From assembly GCA_018883755.1 (NCBI GenBank), contig JAHLFR010000046.1, positions 1-32,358 on the forward strand: DNA of 32,358 nucleotides. Reading direction: 5' to 3'. The translations under genes and the position numbers were made by a program. Positions 25,861 to 32,358 of this stretch are shown piece after piece (position 1 is the first letter of the stretch; every line of letters begins with the position of its first letter). Below the pieces are notes generated by a model, which was not told where the DNA came from, did no database searches, and worked only from the letters and a program-made list of their open reading frames with translations. Source of the DNA: Candidatus Methanocorpusculum faecipullorum. Lineage in GTDB: Archaea; Halobacteriota; Methanomicrobia; Methanomicrobiales; Methanocorpusculaceae.

Positions 25861-26436
25861 TTACGATTTTTTCAGTATCTTTCCCGCGGAAAATGCCCGT
25901 CCCAGTACCTGCCCCTGCGCGAGATAAAGATATTTTGCGTGATCATATGCCAGAGGCCGCAGTAACACCACATCGATCTTTCCTTCCGCGTCCAGAATGC
26001 GCTCGTCGGCATGTACTGCGAGAATCTCTGCAATAAACACCGAGTGTGATCCGATCTCCTGTCGTGAGACGACCCGGCATTCAAGAGAGAGCGGGAACTC
26101 TGCAATCATGGGGGCGTGCACGTGCTCAGCAGGCATCGGCGTCAGACCGAGATCCTCGAATTTATTCGTCTTTCTGCCGCTGGTGATTCCGAAATAATCC
26201 GCCTGGCACATCTGATTTTCTGAGGGGATATTCATCGTGAACTCTCCCCGCTCACAGAGTGCCGCATGGCTGTATCGGCCGGGACGCACGGCAATCATCA
26301 CATGCGGCGGTTCGGACACGGCAATCCCTGTCCATGACACTGCAAGGCCGTTTGGTTTTTCATCGGCATCATACGTACAGACAACGGTTACCGGGCATGG
26401 AGGCAGAACCGCATAGGCAGGCAACTCACGCTTCAT
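25861..26436 (-). CDS. Flavin reductase-like / flavoredoxin family protein
   Basis: A 191-residue FMN-binding split-barrel protein. NGLAVSWTGIAVSEPPHVMIAVRPGRYSHAAL is the flavin-binding segment, ERGEFTMNIPSENQ is the conserved next strand, and FGITSGRKTNKFEDLGL is typical of archaeal and sulfate-reducer flavoredoxins. The expected role is electron transfer or flavin reduction in the cytoplasm; partner and substrate are unknown. The gene is divergent from the PspC gene with 35 bases between the ATGs. TAACATATTG (about 26460-26467, minus strand) is a suitable TATA element. Confidence 0.87.
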   Translation of the reverse strand: MKRELPAYAVLPPCPVTVVCTYDADEKPNGLAVSWTGIAVSEPPHVMIAVRPGRYSHAALCERGEFTMNIPSENQMCQADYFGITSGRKTNKFEDLGLTPMPAEHVHAPMIAEFPLSLECRVVSRQEIGSHSVFIAEILAVHADERILDAEGKIDVVLLRPLAYDHAKYLYLAQGQVLGRAFSAGKILKKS

Positions 26437-26438
26437 AC

Positions 26439-26449
26439 AACTATATTTT
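26439..26449 (+). promoter_or_regulatory. TATA element of the PspC gene
   Basis: ACTATATTTTT lies about 28 bases before the PspC ATG, implying a very short leader. It overlaps the start of the divergent flavoredoxin transcript. Confidence 0.45.
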
Positions 26450-26471
26450 TGCAGCAGGACAATATGTTAGT

Positions 26472-26729
26472 ATGGAAAAACCTCTCTACCGTTCTGCAAA
26501 CGACCGCTGGCTTGCAGGAGTCTGCGGAGGCATTGCTGAATACGCAAAAATTCCGTCAATACTTGTCAGGCTGATCTTTATTGCCCTGTGCCTTGTTCTG
26601 CTCCCGTTCTGGACCATCATTCTGATCCTGTTTTACATTGTGGCATCCTTCTATCTCCCTGAAGCACCTTCGCGAAAAACCATTGAAGATCCCAATGTTA
26701 TCGATGCAGAGTTCGAGGTAAAGGAGTAA
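26472..26729 (+). CDS. PspC domain small membrane protein
   Basis: An 85-residue protein. Residues 1-26 are MEKPLYRSANDRWLAGVCGGIAEY and following, the PspC signature (short basic start, then L-x-G-V-C-G-G-I-A). A long hydrophobic stretch at about residues 30-57 spans the membrane once or twice, and the C-terminus is acidic. PspC proteins act in membrane stress in bacteria; the archaeal role is unknown. The frame opens far upstream at 26259, but that part lies opposite the flavoredoxin gene; ATG 26472 gives the family start. The DUF5591 gene follows after 6 bases. Confidence 0.87.
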   Translation: MEKPLYRSANDRWLAGVCGGIAEYAKIPSILVRLIFIALCLVLLPFWTIILILFYIVASFYLPEAPSRKTIEDPNVIDAEFEVKE

Positions 26730-26735
26730 TACCGC

Positions 26736-27338
26736 ATGCCGTCCGGCTCCCGCAGTGATCTTACCGAACCACCGTTTTATCTTCCGCAGTTCGAGCAGGC
26801 CTACCGCTACATCATCGATGAATATTTGGTGCAGTCGCGTGAAACCGCGATTTTTATTCCGTGTGCTGTTCGAAAGCCTTACAGTCAAAGCCCGAGCCAC
26901 AAACTGTTTCATGGCATGTTTCACGACGTTTTTCCCGATCAAGGGAGGTATCATGTTGTCATATTTGGTACCTGCGGTACGGTTCCCGCAGAGCTTGAGC
27001 TGATGTATCCCTATGCCCATTATCACTACATGCTTGGCAACGTGAAGGACCAGCGTATCAAAGATGATTTTCTCCGGATTGAGACCAGGCGTCTTATCGG
27101 GTATCTCGAAAAAACGAGGTTCACCTATGAAAAACGCATTGCCTACTGTATCGGCATCTTCCGCGCCGCAATGGAGGTTGCAACTGCTGAAACAAAAATT
27201 CCGGTTGAGATTTATCCAACCCGTCCGGTGATCGAAAAACTCTATGATGCTGACTGTCCGTTTCCGGAAGGAAGCCTTTCCATGCAGGAGTACCTTGATG
27301 AGTTCCGCACAGCACTGATTCGTGTGAGGGATGCGTAA
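26736..27338 (+). CDS. DUF5591 (archaeosine synthase-like domain) protein
   Basis: A 200-residue protein consisting of the domain found in the middle of archaeosine synthase ArcS. IFIPCAVRKPYSQSPSHKLFHGMF is its hallmark (P-C-x-x-x-K-P-Y-S-x-S-P-S-H), followed by YHVVIFGTCGTVPAELELMYPYAHYHYMLG. The tRNA-binding PUA domain and the N-terminal part of full ArcS are absent. It may supply one half of a split ArcS-type enzyme acting on 7-cyano-7-deazaguanine tRNA, or have a separate role. It is preceded by pspC and followed 2 bases later by the UPF0029 gene, so the three are probably one transcript. Confidence 0.78.
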   Translation: MPSGSRSDLTEPPFYLPQFEQAYRYIIDEYLVQSRETAIFIPCAVRKPYSQSPSHKLFHGMFHDVFPDQGRYHVVIFGTCGTVPAELELMYPYAHYHYMLGNVKDQRIKDDFLRIETRRLIGYLEKTRFTYEKRIAYCIGIFRAAMEVATAETKIPVEIYPTRPVIEKLYDADCPFPEGSLSMQEYLDEFRTALIRVRDA

Positions 27339-27340
27339 GC

Positions 27341-27718
27341 ATGGCCGTCCGCGAAGTTTCCGTTGTCCGGCTGGATGAAAAAAAGTCCAAGTTCTATGCG
27401 CATCTCTATGAGATTGACACAGTCGACGATGTTTTGGAGGTGCGTGCAATCCATGAAAAACTCTACAAAAAAGCTGCCCATCACTGTTATGCAATGGTCT
27501 GCGGAAATGTTACCGACAGTCGTGCCGACGGTGAGGTTGGCTCTCCCGGCCGCGCACTTGCCGAAGTGATGGAGAGAAACAATCTCGGATCGCATGTTCT
27601 TATGGTTTCCCGCATCTTCGGCGGCATCAAACTCGGACCAGCGGGTGTTGCCCGTGCATTCCGTGAGGCTGGTGCAGGTGCAGTGGCGGAGTACCAGAAG
27701 ACGCGGAAGAAGTTATAG
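27341..27718 (+). CDS. UPF0029 / IMPACT (YigZ-like) family protein
   Basis: A 125-residue protein covering the N-terminal domain of the YigZ/IMPACT family. KKAAHHCYAMVCG, RADGEVGSPGRALAEVMERN and VLMVSRIFGGIKLGPAGVARAFREA are the family motifs; the usual S-D-D-G-E-P-x-G-T-A-G is present in altered form. The C-terminal ferredoxin-like domain of bacterial YigZ is missing, as in many archaeal members. The role is unknown; the fold resembles ribosomal protein S5 domain 2. It starts 2 bases after the DUF5591 stop. Confidence 0.88.
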   Translation: MAVREVSVVRLDEKKSKFYAHLYEIDTVDDVLEVRAIHEKLYKKAAHHCYAMVCGNVTDSRADGEVGSPGRALAEVMERNNLGSHVLMVSRIFGGIKLGPAGVARAFREAGAGAVAEYQKTRKKL

Positions 27719-27741
27719 CTCCAAAAAGAAAACATAGTAGC

Positions 27742-27930
27742 ATGGATCAATTACGCGGATGCCCGATGGCGAACGGCAGTACCTGTACTGCGGAGAACTG
27801 CCAGTGGTGGAACGATGAGTGGAAGGACTGTGCAGTGAATGTGATGGTCCGTTATCTGCGGGCACAGGATGTTCGTGCAACCTTTGATCATGCGGTTCCT
27901 GCTGAGTTCCTTGAAGGCAGCAGGAAATAA
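27742..27930 (+). CDS. Small cysteine-containing protein of unknown function
   Basis: A 62-residue protein I do not recognise. Four Cys (GCPMANGSTC, AENCQWW, DCAV) in the first half suggest a small metal or disulphide site; the second half (VMVRYLRAQDVRATFDHAVP) is probably helical. Its TAA is directly followed by the surE ATG, and it starts 23 bases after the UPF0029 gene, so it is part of this plus-strand run. The tight coupling to surE and biased amino-acid content favour a real gene. Confidence 0.65.
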   Translation: MDQLRGCPMANGSTCTAENCQWWNDEWKDCAVNVMVRYLRAQDVRATFDHAVPAEFLEGSRK

Positions 27931-28722
27931 ATGCGGCCAAAAATTCTTCTCACAAACGATGACGGTGTGAACTCCGGAGGTCTGTGGGCAGCTTATGAGG
28001 CACTGTCAGCGTTTGCGGATGTGACAGTGGTAGCACCTGCTGTGCAGCAGAGTGCGGTCGGCAGATCGATCTCGATCTTTGAACCGCTCAGGATGAATGA
28101 GGTATGGATCGGTGATCGGTCAGCGTACAGTGTGGAAGGCAGACCTACTGATGCGCTGCTGCTTGGCCTTTACGGTCTGAATCTCAAACCTGATCTGGTG
28201 GTGAGCGGGATCAATCTCGGTGAAAATATTTCGTACGAATCGATCACCACCTCCGGAACGGTCGGTGCTGCGATGGAAGCCGCAAACCAGGGGGTTCCGG
28301 CACTTGCCTACTCGCTGCAGATGAGTGATCAGGGAAACAAGTTTACCGATCCGCGCTGCCACACGCAGGACTTTTCCCAGGCCAAAGAGGTTGTAGCAAA
28401 GCTGACGCGGATCTTTCTTTCATCCGGTCTTCCGAAAAACTGCCATCTGGTAAATATCAATATCCCTGCCTGCCGTATGGAGGGCTATGAGGTTACCACA
28501 CTTGGGACACGTCTGTTTGATACGTATGTGGAAAAACGAATCGATCCCCGCGGTAAGCCGTACTACTGGATAAACGGGGATGTGATTTATACGCCAGAGC
28601 CGCATTCGGATGTAACGGCGCTCCGGAACAATCGTGTGTCGGTGACCCCGCTGACGCTGGACAACACGGCCTTTGCTGCGTGTGGGGATCTCAAAAAACT
28701 GTTTGCGGATCAGGGACTCTGA
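27931..28722 (+). CDS. surE: 5'-nucleotidase SurE
   Basis: Metal-dependent phosphatase releasing phosphate from nucleoside 5'- or 3'-monophosphates. ILLTNDDGVNSGGL gives the Asp-Asp metal pair, PAVQQSAVGRSIS the second conserved loop, and LVVSGINLGENISYESITTSGTVGAAMEA the remaining metal-binding Asn and the active-site Ser/Thr region. At 263 residues it is of normal length. It begins immediately after the stop of the small Cys protein gene, and its last 13 bases overlap the end of the convergent zinc-ribbon gene. Confidence 0.96.
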   Translation: MRPKILLTNDDGVNSGGLWAAYEALSAFADVTVVAPAVQQSAVGRSISIFEPLRMNEVWIGDRSAYSVEGRPTDALLLGLYGLNLKPDLVVSGINLGENISYESITTSGTVGAAMEAANQGVPALAYSLQMSDQGNKFTDPRCHTQDFSQAKEVVAKLTRIFLSSGLPKNCHLVNINIPACRMEGYEVTTLGTRLFDTYVEKRIDPRGKPYYWINGDVIYTPEPHSDVTALRNNRVSVTPLTLDNTAFAACGDLKKLFADQGL

Positions 28723-29069
28723 TCTTCAAGCATTTCACCGCAGCAGGAACAAAACCGTGCATCAACCGGATTTTCTGCGCTGCATCCCGGGCAGATTTTT
28801 GTTTTCTTTACCTCCGCAGCCTCTGCGGGTAGTTTTTCTTCTTCTGCTTTGATATCAGTTAAGAGTACCTGCAGCTTGTCGCCGAGTTCGCCGTATTTTT
28901 CCAGACCATTTTCCTGAACTGCACGTTTTCCTATCTCGGCATATACCGCATCCGCCTCTTTTTTGAGACTGCTGATCTTTGACTGAATCTCCAGTGTTTT
29001 CACTGATTTGTTCAGGTCTTCAACGGATTTGTTGATGCCCTTCTTTAAATCACCCAGAAAATCGCCCAT
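28710..29069 (-). CDS. Coiled-coil protein with C-terminal zinc ribbon
   Basis: A 119-residue protein. Residues 1-85 are helical and charged (INKSVEDLNKSVKTLEIQSKISSLKKEADAVYAEIGKR), a likely coiled coil, and residues about 93-113 hold CPGCSAENPVDARFCSCCG, a four-Cys zinc ribbon. Such proteins are common in archaea and bacteria without known function. The TATA element at 29099-29112 supports a separate transcript. It is the first of five neighbouring zinc-ribbon genes and ends inside the surE stop region. Confidence 0.75.
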   Translation of the reverse strand: MGDFLGDLKKGINKSVEDLNKSVKTLEIQSKISSLKKEADAVYAEIGKRAVQENGLEKYGELGDKLQVLLTDIKAEEEKLPAEAAEVKKTKICPGCSAENPVDARFCSCCGEMLEDQSP

Positions 29070-29098
29070 GACTATCTTCTCTCAACTTGGGAAATCTG

Positions 29099-29112
29099 CG
29101 AATATATACTTT
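29099..29112 (-). promoter_or_regulatory. TATA element of the coiled-coil zinc-ribbon gene
   Basis: AAAAGTATATATTC on the minus strand lies about 36 bases before the ATG at 29069. Confidence 0.55.
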
Positions 29113-29183
29113 TATCTCTGTATGATCCTGATGTTCAGAACCAGTTTTGTAGAACACGAATCAAGTCTAATTCCTCTGTGGGA

Positions 29184-29199
29184 GAAAAAGGAAAAAGAG
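29184..29199 (-). terminator. T-rich terminator after the 176-residue zinc-ribbon gene
   Basis: CTCTTTTTCCTTTTTC on the minus strand begins about 5 bases after the stop and separates the two minus-strand zinc-ribbon genes. Confidence 0.45.
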
Positions 29200-29203
29200 A
29201 ATA

Positions 29204-29734
29204 TTATCTTTGCGGGATGCAGTCATCACAGAAGTACTCAACGGATGGTTCCGGCTCAAAGAGATCACCCGAGACAATTTTTCTGCCTCCTGTGGTAAAT
29301 GTTCTGCCGCAGACTTTGCACTGTTTTTCTGCTGCTTTTTCTTCGGGTGTCATCCGTGCAGTAAAGGAGAATGCAGTTGTCCTGCCGCTTTTCACCGGGA
29401 TATTTTCCTGTTCACAGACCCTTGATGCAATCCGATACGCTGCAAGTGGTGCTGCTCCCAGATCCATCAGCCAGGAGAGAAGCGTCCGCTGGAGATTCTG
29501 TGTGAGCATCCATGTGAGTTCCTCATCCCCTGATCCAAGGATCTCATCATCCATCTCCTCCGGCGAGAGCCGGTATCCGCAGAGGGGACATTTGTTTCCG
29601 ATGAGTTCCTCTTTTGCCATCTCTTCAAAGCAACTGGGGCAGATGATCTGTTTGAATCTGCTGCTGATTTCGGAGGGTGATGTGGGGTTTTCCTCTTTTT
29701 TGTTCGGGGAGTCACCGCTGCTGCCAAGTGTCAT
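29204..29734 (-). CDS. Protein with two zinc ribbons, unknown function
   Basis: A 176-residue protein with two Cys4 sites: IICPSCFEEM with KCPLCGYRL (about residues 31-55) and QCKVCGRTF with FCDDCIPQR (about 138-176). The region between has WMLTQNLQRTLLSWLMDLGAAPLAAYRIASRV, a hydrophobic-patterned helix pair rather than a clear membrane segment. The N-terminal 25 residues are polar and probably disordered. GGAGACAC about 11 bases before the ATG supports the start. I do not recognise a family. It lies between the coiled-coil zinc-ribbon gene and the divergent three-gene zinc-ribbon run. Confidence 0.65.
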   Translation of the reverse strand: MTLGSSGDSPNKKEENPTSPSEISSRFKQIICPSCFEEMAKEELIGNKCPLCGYRLSPEEMDDEILGSGDEELTWMLTQNLQRTLLSWLMDLGAAPLAAYRIASRVCEQENIPVKSGRTTAFSFTARMTPEEKAAEKQCKVCGRTFTTGGRKIVSGDLFEPEPSVEYFCDDCIPQR

Positions 29735-30053
29735 GTATGTTTTGTGTCTCCATTGTATTGTTCACGGTGGATATTCGTTGAGGTTTTCAGCCTCAGTATT
29801 TCTGTACCGCTTTTGGTACTGTTTGGGTTAGTAGTATGGCATGTGACATAATACGTCTTCTTATTGAGGATCTTTTTTTGGATTCGTCTCATCAGACATG
29901 CAGATAGTACCTTGGTACATATATCGTTATAGAGTTTATCAACATGATGTTGCTTATTGTAGATACGGTGTTTCGCATGGAATATTCCAGGTCCGTGCAT
30001 TTTAGCTACCAACAAGATTAACTCCCAGTCAGCGCCACATTATCTCTATATTC
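29735..30053. other. AT-rich divergent intergenic region between zinc-ribbon genes
   Basis: The 319 bases are more AT-rich than the neighbours. They hold two copies of a GTACC/GGTAC dyad (29804-29819 and 29907-29918), TGAGG/CCTCA (29789-29805 area), the palindrome CAACATGATGTTG (29940-29952) and ACATATATCG (29917-29925), a possible TATA element for the plus-strand genes with a leader of about 100 bases. A minus-strand frame of 94 codons (29731-30015) has no family features and overlaps the next gene's start. The layout fits a regulated promoter region. Confidence 0.4.
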
Positions 30054-30815
30054 ATGTCGCAACTCCGTTGTCCGAAGTGTGGTGCTCCGGCAATGGCAGA
30101 GCACGGAAAGCAGTACACCATCTGTGAGAACTGCGGAACCGTCATCTACATTGATCGAAGCAGCGTCATCTTTCACTACATCATGCCTTTCATCCTCGAT
30201 GAAGACAAGGCGCGTGCCGTCTTCCGTCGGTGGTGTGCGGGTCCCTCGCTTGCAAAGGATCTTGAACGGGAAGCACAGATTACCTCAGTTGAAAAAATAT
30301 ACTTCCCGGTCTTTCTTTTCCGCCGCGTTGTTGATGGTCAGGAGAAGTCCATCATTAAACCCGCCAAAGGAACAACGCTGCCCGGTCTTCAGAGTCAGGT
30401 AATCCCGCCGGGAGATATTCAGGTGTTTGACTCTACCGTCTCCACTGCGGGTGCTGAGGTAATTCATCCGGAGATCAGCGTTGAGACGTATCTCTCGGAT
30501 CTTCCAGGCACTGCAAAGGAACAGGCCCTGCTTTATCTGCCGTTCTTCGTCTTCCGCTACCGGTATCAGGGAGTCGAGTACATCTCCGTCATGGGAGGGA
30601 CATCCGGACGTGTTCATACGTCCGGGTTTCCCGGACGGTCCGCCGCCCCATATGCGCTTGTTGTCGGCGGCGGGTTTGGTCTGGCCTTTATCGGCGGAAT
30701 CCTCGGATTTGTTACAACACCGCTCTTCTATGTCCTTGTCTTTGCGGGGGCGGCTTTGGCTGTTCTGACGGGGCGTGCAGTGGTCCGGACTCCTGATGGA
30801 GGTGAGAGCAAATGA
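30054..30815 (+). CDS. Zinc-ribbon membrane protein 1 of a tandem family
   Basis: A 253-residue protein. Residues 6-27 hold CPKCGAP and CENCG, a zinc ribbon. A soluble region follows with FILDEDKARAVFRRWCAGPSLAKDLE and ITSVEKIYFPVFLFRR, then a second YLPFFVFRYRYQG. Two membrane helices lie near the C-terminus (about residues 200-240). The pattern of helix, then Y-F-P-x-F-x-x-R, recurs in the next gene, so the two are paralogues. Function is unknown; a membrane-bound protein with a cytoplasmic metal site is the plain reading. The ATG of the next gene overlaps its stop by 4 bases (ATGA). Confidence 0.78.
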   Translation: MSQLRCPKCGAPAMAEHGKQYTICENCGTVIYIDRSSVIFHYIMPFILDEDKARAVFRRWCAGPSLAKDLEREAQITSVEKIYFPVFLFRRVVDGQEKSIIKPAKGTTLPGLQSQVIPPGDIQVFDSTVSTAGAEVIHPEISVETYLSDLPGTAKEQALLYLPFFVFRYRYQGVEYISVMGGTSGRVHTSGFPGRSAAPYALVVGGGFGLAFIGGILGFVTTPLFYVLVFAGAALAVLTGRAVVRTPDGGESK

Positions 30816-31819
30816 GCAGTGTGCCAAAACTTCTTATCGGCCTCTCCTGCCCCGGGTGCGGCGGTACAATCGAGGTGACCGAGGGAAGCAGACTTGCGTT
30901 TTGTCCCTACTGTGGCTCGGCTCTTGCTATCACTGCTGACGATGCCGGTGTTACCCGCCTTATGTACAAAATGGAGATCACCGAGGCTGAGGCGGAGCGT
31001 TCTGCCCGTAAATGGTTCGGGGCGTTCCCGAAGGCACGTGATCTTTCCGCAACTGCGGTGATTACCGAGATCTTCCCTATGTATCTTCCGTTTTGGCGCG
31101 TTGTAGGTACTGGGAAAGGAGTGGCCTGCGGGTACTCCACCCACACTGACAAGGATGGACATACACAGAGAACCTATCATGAGGACAGCTCCGATGCGGA
31201 GTATCTCTGGAGTGTCATTGCCTGTCAGACAGGTGATCTCGGTATCGCAACACCGCCTGAGCTGAAAGGTACCCTCCTGCCGTACACCGACGGTGACATC
31301 CCAGTCTTTGAGATAACCTCCTCGCGTGATGAGGCCTATGATCAAGCAGATACCGACATTCGCATGGAAGCCCACAGGCGTGCTGCATCAGGAATTGAGA
31401 CACTCACGTTCTCCAAAACCTTCTGCATCCCCCGTGAGTTTTCGCTCCTCTATTACCCGTACTGGATTGTCCGCTACCAGTACCGCGAACGCGATTACTT
31501 TGTTGTCCTTGACGGCGTCTCGGGAGATCCTGTTTCCGGGCGTGCACCGGGAGATCAGACGTATCAGGCACTTGCCGCAGGTCTTGGTGCAGGGTTCGGA
31601 GGTCTGTTTGCGGGTCTTGGTGTTGCCTATGCTGTGTTTTCCAACTCCGAGTATGCACTTGCCGGTCTTTCCGGTCTTGTCATTGGTCTCATCCTTGTTC
31701 TTGCCGGGTACTGGATGTTCCGGTTCGGATCAGAGGTTACGGAAGGAAAGCTCACCGGAGGTGTGACATTTTCCATGAAAGGATTTGGACAGAAAACTGT
31801 CCGGGAGATTGAACGATAA
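30812..31819 (+). CDS. Zinc-ribbon membrane protein 2 of a tandem family
   Basis: A 335-residue protein with SCPGCGGTIEVTEG and FCPYCGSAL (residues about 13-36) as the zinc ribbon, then EITEAEAERSARKWFGAFPKARDLSATA and ITEIFPMYLPFWRVVG, matching the equivalent parts of the preceding protein. FSLLYYPYWIVRYQYRERDYFVVLDGVSG repeats that theme. Two Gly-rich membrane helices follow at about 248-270 and 277-300, and the C-terminus is soluble. It overlaps the preceding gene by 4 bases and is followed after 1 base by a third relative. The function is unknown. Confidence 0.78.
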   Translation: MSSVPKLLIGLSCPGCGGTIEVTEGSRLAFCPYCGSALAITADDAGVTRLMYKMEITEAEAERSARKWFGAFPKARDLSATAVITEIFPMYLPFWRVVGTGKGVACGYSTHTDKDGHTQRTYHEDSSDAEYLWSVIACQTGDLGIATPPELKGTLLPYTDGDIPVFEITSSRDEAYDQADTDIRMEAHRRAASGIETLTFSKTFCIPREFSLLYYPYWIVRYQYRERDYFVVLDGVSGDPVSGRAPGDQTYQALAAGLGAGFGGLFAGLGVAYAVFSNSEYALAGLSGLVIGLILVLAGYWMFRFGSEVTEGKLTGGVTFSMKGFGQKTVREIER

Positions 31820-31820
31820 T

Positions 31821-32358
31821 ATGGCAATGATGGTTAAACCACTCAAATGCAGCAGCTGCGGCTCACCGCTTAAGGCAAAGGAAGCGGACCTTGTGCTTTT
31901 CTGTTCTGCCTGCGGAAAAACCATGGAGTTTCTCGACAGCGACGTCGGCGAGATCTCGTTTCACATTCTTGCCCCTAACTGGGAGGATAAAGATCTCATC
32001 TATCTTCCCTTCTGGGGAATTGATGCAAATGTTGACGTTACCCATGAGGATGTTGTCGGAGGGTTCCTGCGTATCACCAAAAAACCGATGAGGGGAGTCT
32101 GTCGCTTTTATGTCTGTGCAGCTGATCTGCTCCCGAGAAAAACCAACGGATGGAACCTTGAGTTTACCCGGGAGTTCCCCAAGGCCTCCGAGATCTCTGA
32201 TTTCCGCAGTATTCCTCACATGCCTGCACTGAAGAGTTCCAAAAATGCCGAGAAGGATGCGGAGTTCCTGTTCCTGAAACATGAGATCGATCTTTCCGGA
32301 ACCCTGCAGGAGCTGGAGTACACCTTCTCCGTTGTTGGGCATGAACTGTATTATATCC
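31821..32358 (+). CDS. Zinc-ribbon protein 3 of a tandem family (3' end outside window)
   Basis: The frame is open from the ATG at 31821 to the window edge, 179 codons. Residues 10-31 hold CSSCGSP and CSACG. IYLPFWGIDANVDV (about 62-75) is the same Y-[LF]-P-[FW] element seen in the two preceding proteins. No membrane helix is reached within the window; by analogy it would be in the missing C-terminal part. It starts 1 base after the previous stop. The third gene of the run; more may follow. Confidence 0.75.
   Translation, partial: MAMMVKPLKCSSCGSPLKAKEADLVLFCSACGKTMEFLDSDVGEISFHILAPNWEDKDLIYLPFWGIDANVDVTHEDVVGGFLRITKKPMRGVCRFYVCAADLLPRKTNGWNLEFTREFPKASEISDFRSIPHMPALKSSKNAEKDAEFLFLKHEIDLSGTLQELEYTFSVVGHELYYI

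Noticed and set aside
26556-27494. 312-codon minus-strand frame opposite pspC and DUF5591
   Set aside because: It lies antisense to three genes with clear family motifs; its peptide is rich in His, Cys and Arg without recognisable domains.
29731-30015. 94-codon minus-strand frame in the zinc-ribbon intergenic region
   Set aside because: No motif, no clear ribosome site, and it overlaps the start of the neighbouring gene; AT-rich DNA explains it.
1-32358. CRISPR array, insertion sequence or integrated virus
   Set aside because: No regularly spaced repeats, transposase, integrase or duplicated tRNA end was seen.

Overview
This is a piece of a methanogenic euryarchaeal chromosome. The evidence is an archaeal RNA polymerase gene set with a split large subunit (B'' and B', A' and A''), archaeal NusA and L30e, an archaeal NreA repair protein ending in a PCNA-binding peptide, CbiZ with a cysteine-rich tail, TATA-type promoters and T-run terminators. 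Gene content and roughly 50% GC fit Methanomicrobiales, perhaps a Methanocorpusculum relative; the genus is a guess from general familiarity, not from a search.

Layout. 1-5109: a partial transglutaminase-like gene, a glutamine synthetase homologue, moaA and rlmE on the minus strand, then purC on the plus strand. 5140-7839: a tight minus-strand operon cbiZ-nreA-DUF3089 hydrolase. 8121-10709: hisD converging on a DEDD-type exonuclease gene and marC. 10739-12248: an MFS exporter that appears to share one TATA element with marC. 12314-14052: a two-gene cassette, ABC-class AAA ATPase plus DUF4276 (TOPRIM-like), which looks like a defence module. 14163-14928: rpl30e-nusA on the minus strand. 15153-16662: a DUF89 phosphatase, tRNA-Pro(GGG) and a PsiE-family membrane protein, all minus. 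16956-25237: tRNA-Lys(TTT) followed by the RNA polymerase operon rpoH-rpoB2-rpoB1-rpoA1-rpoA2. 25328-28722: small housekeeping and metabolic genes (FKBP, flavin reductase-like, PspC, DUF5591, UPF0029, a small Cys protein, surE). 28710 to the end: five consecutive zinc-ribbon proteins, the last three being tandem relatives with membrane segments.

How it fits together. The RNA polymerase operon is intact, but the rpl30e-nusA pair that often follows rpoA2 in euryarchaea is here on the opposite strand upstream, and the ATPase/DUF4276 cassette lies where ribosomal protein genes often follow nusA. Rpo1C carries an acidic N-terminal extension of about 100 or more residues. The best candidates for undescribed biology are the zinc-ribbon cluster, the ATPase/DUF4276 pair, the structured intergenic segment before tRNA-Lys, and the Rpo1C extension. 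No CRISPR array, insertion sequence, intein or rRNA was seen.
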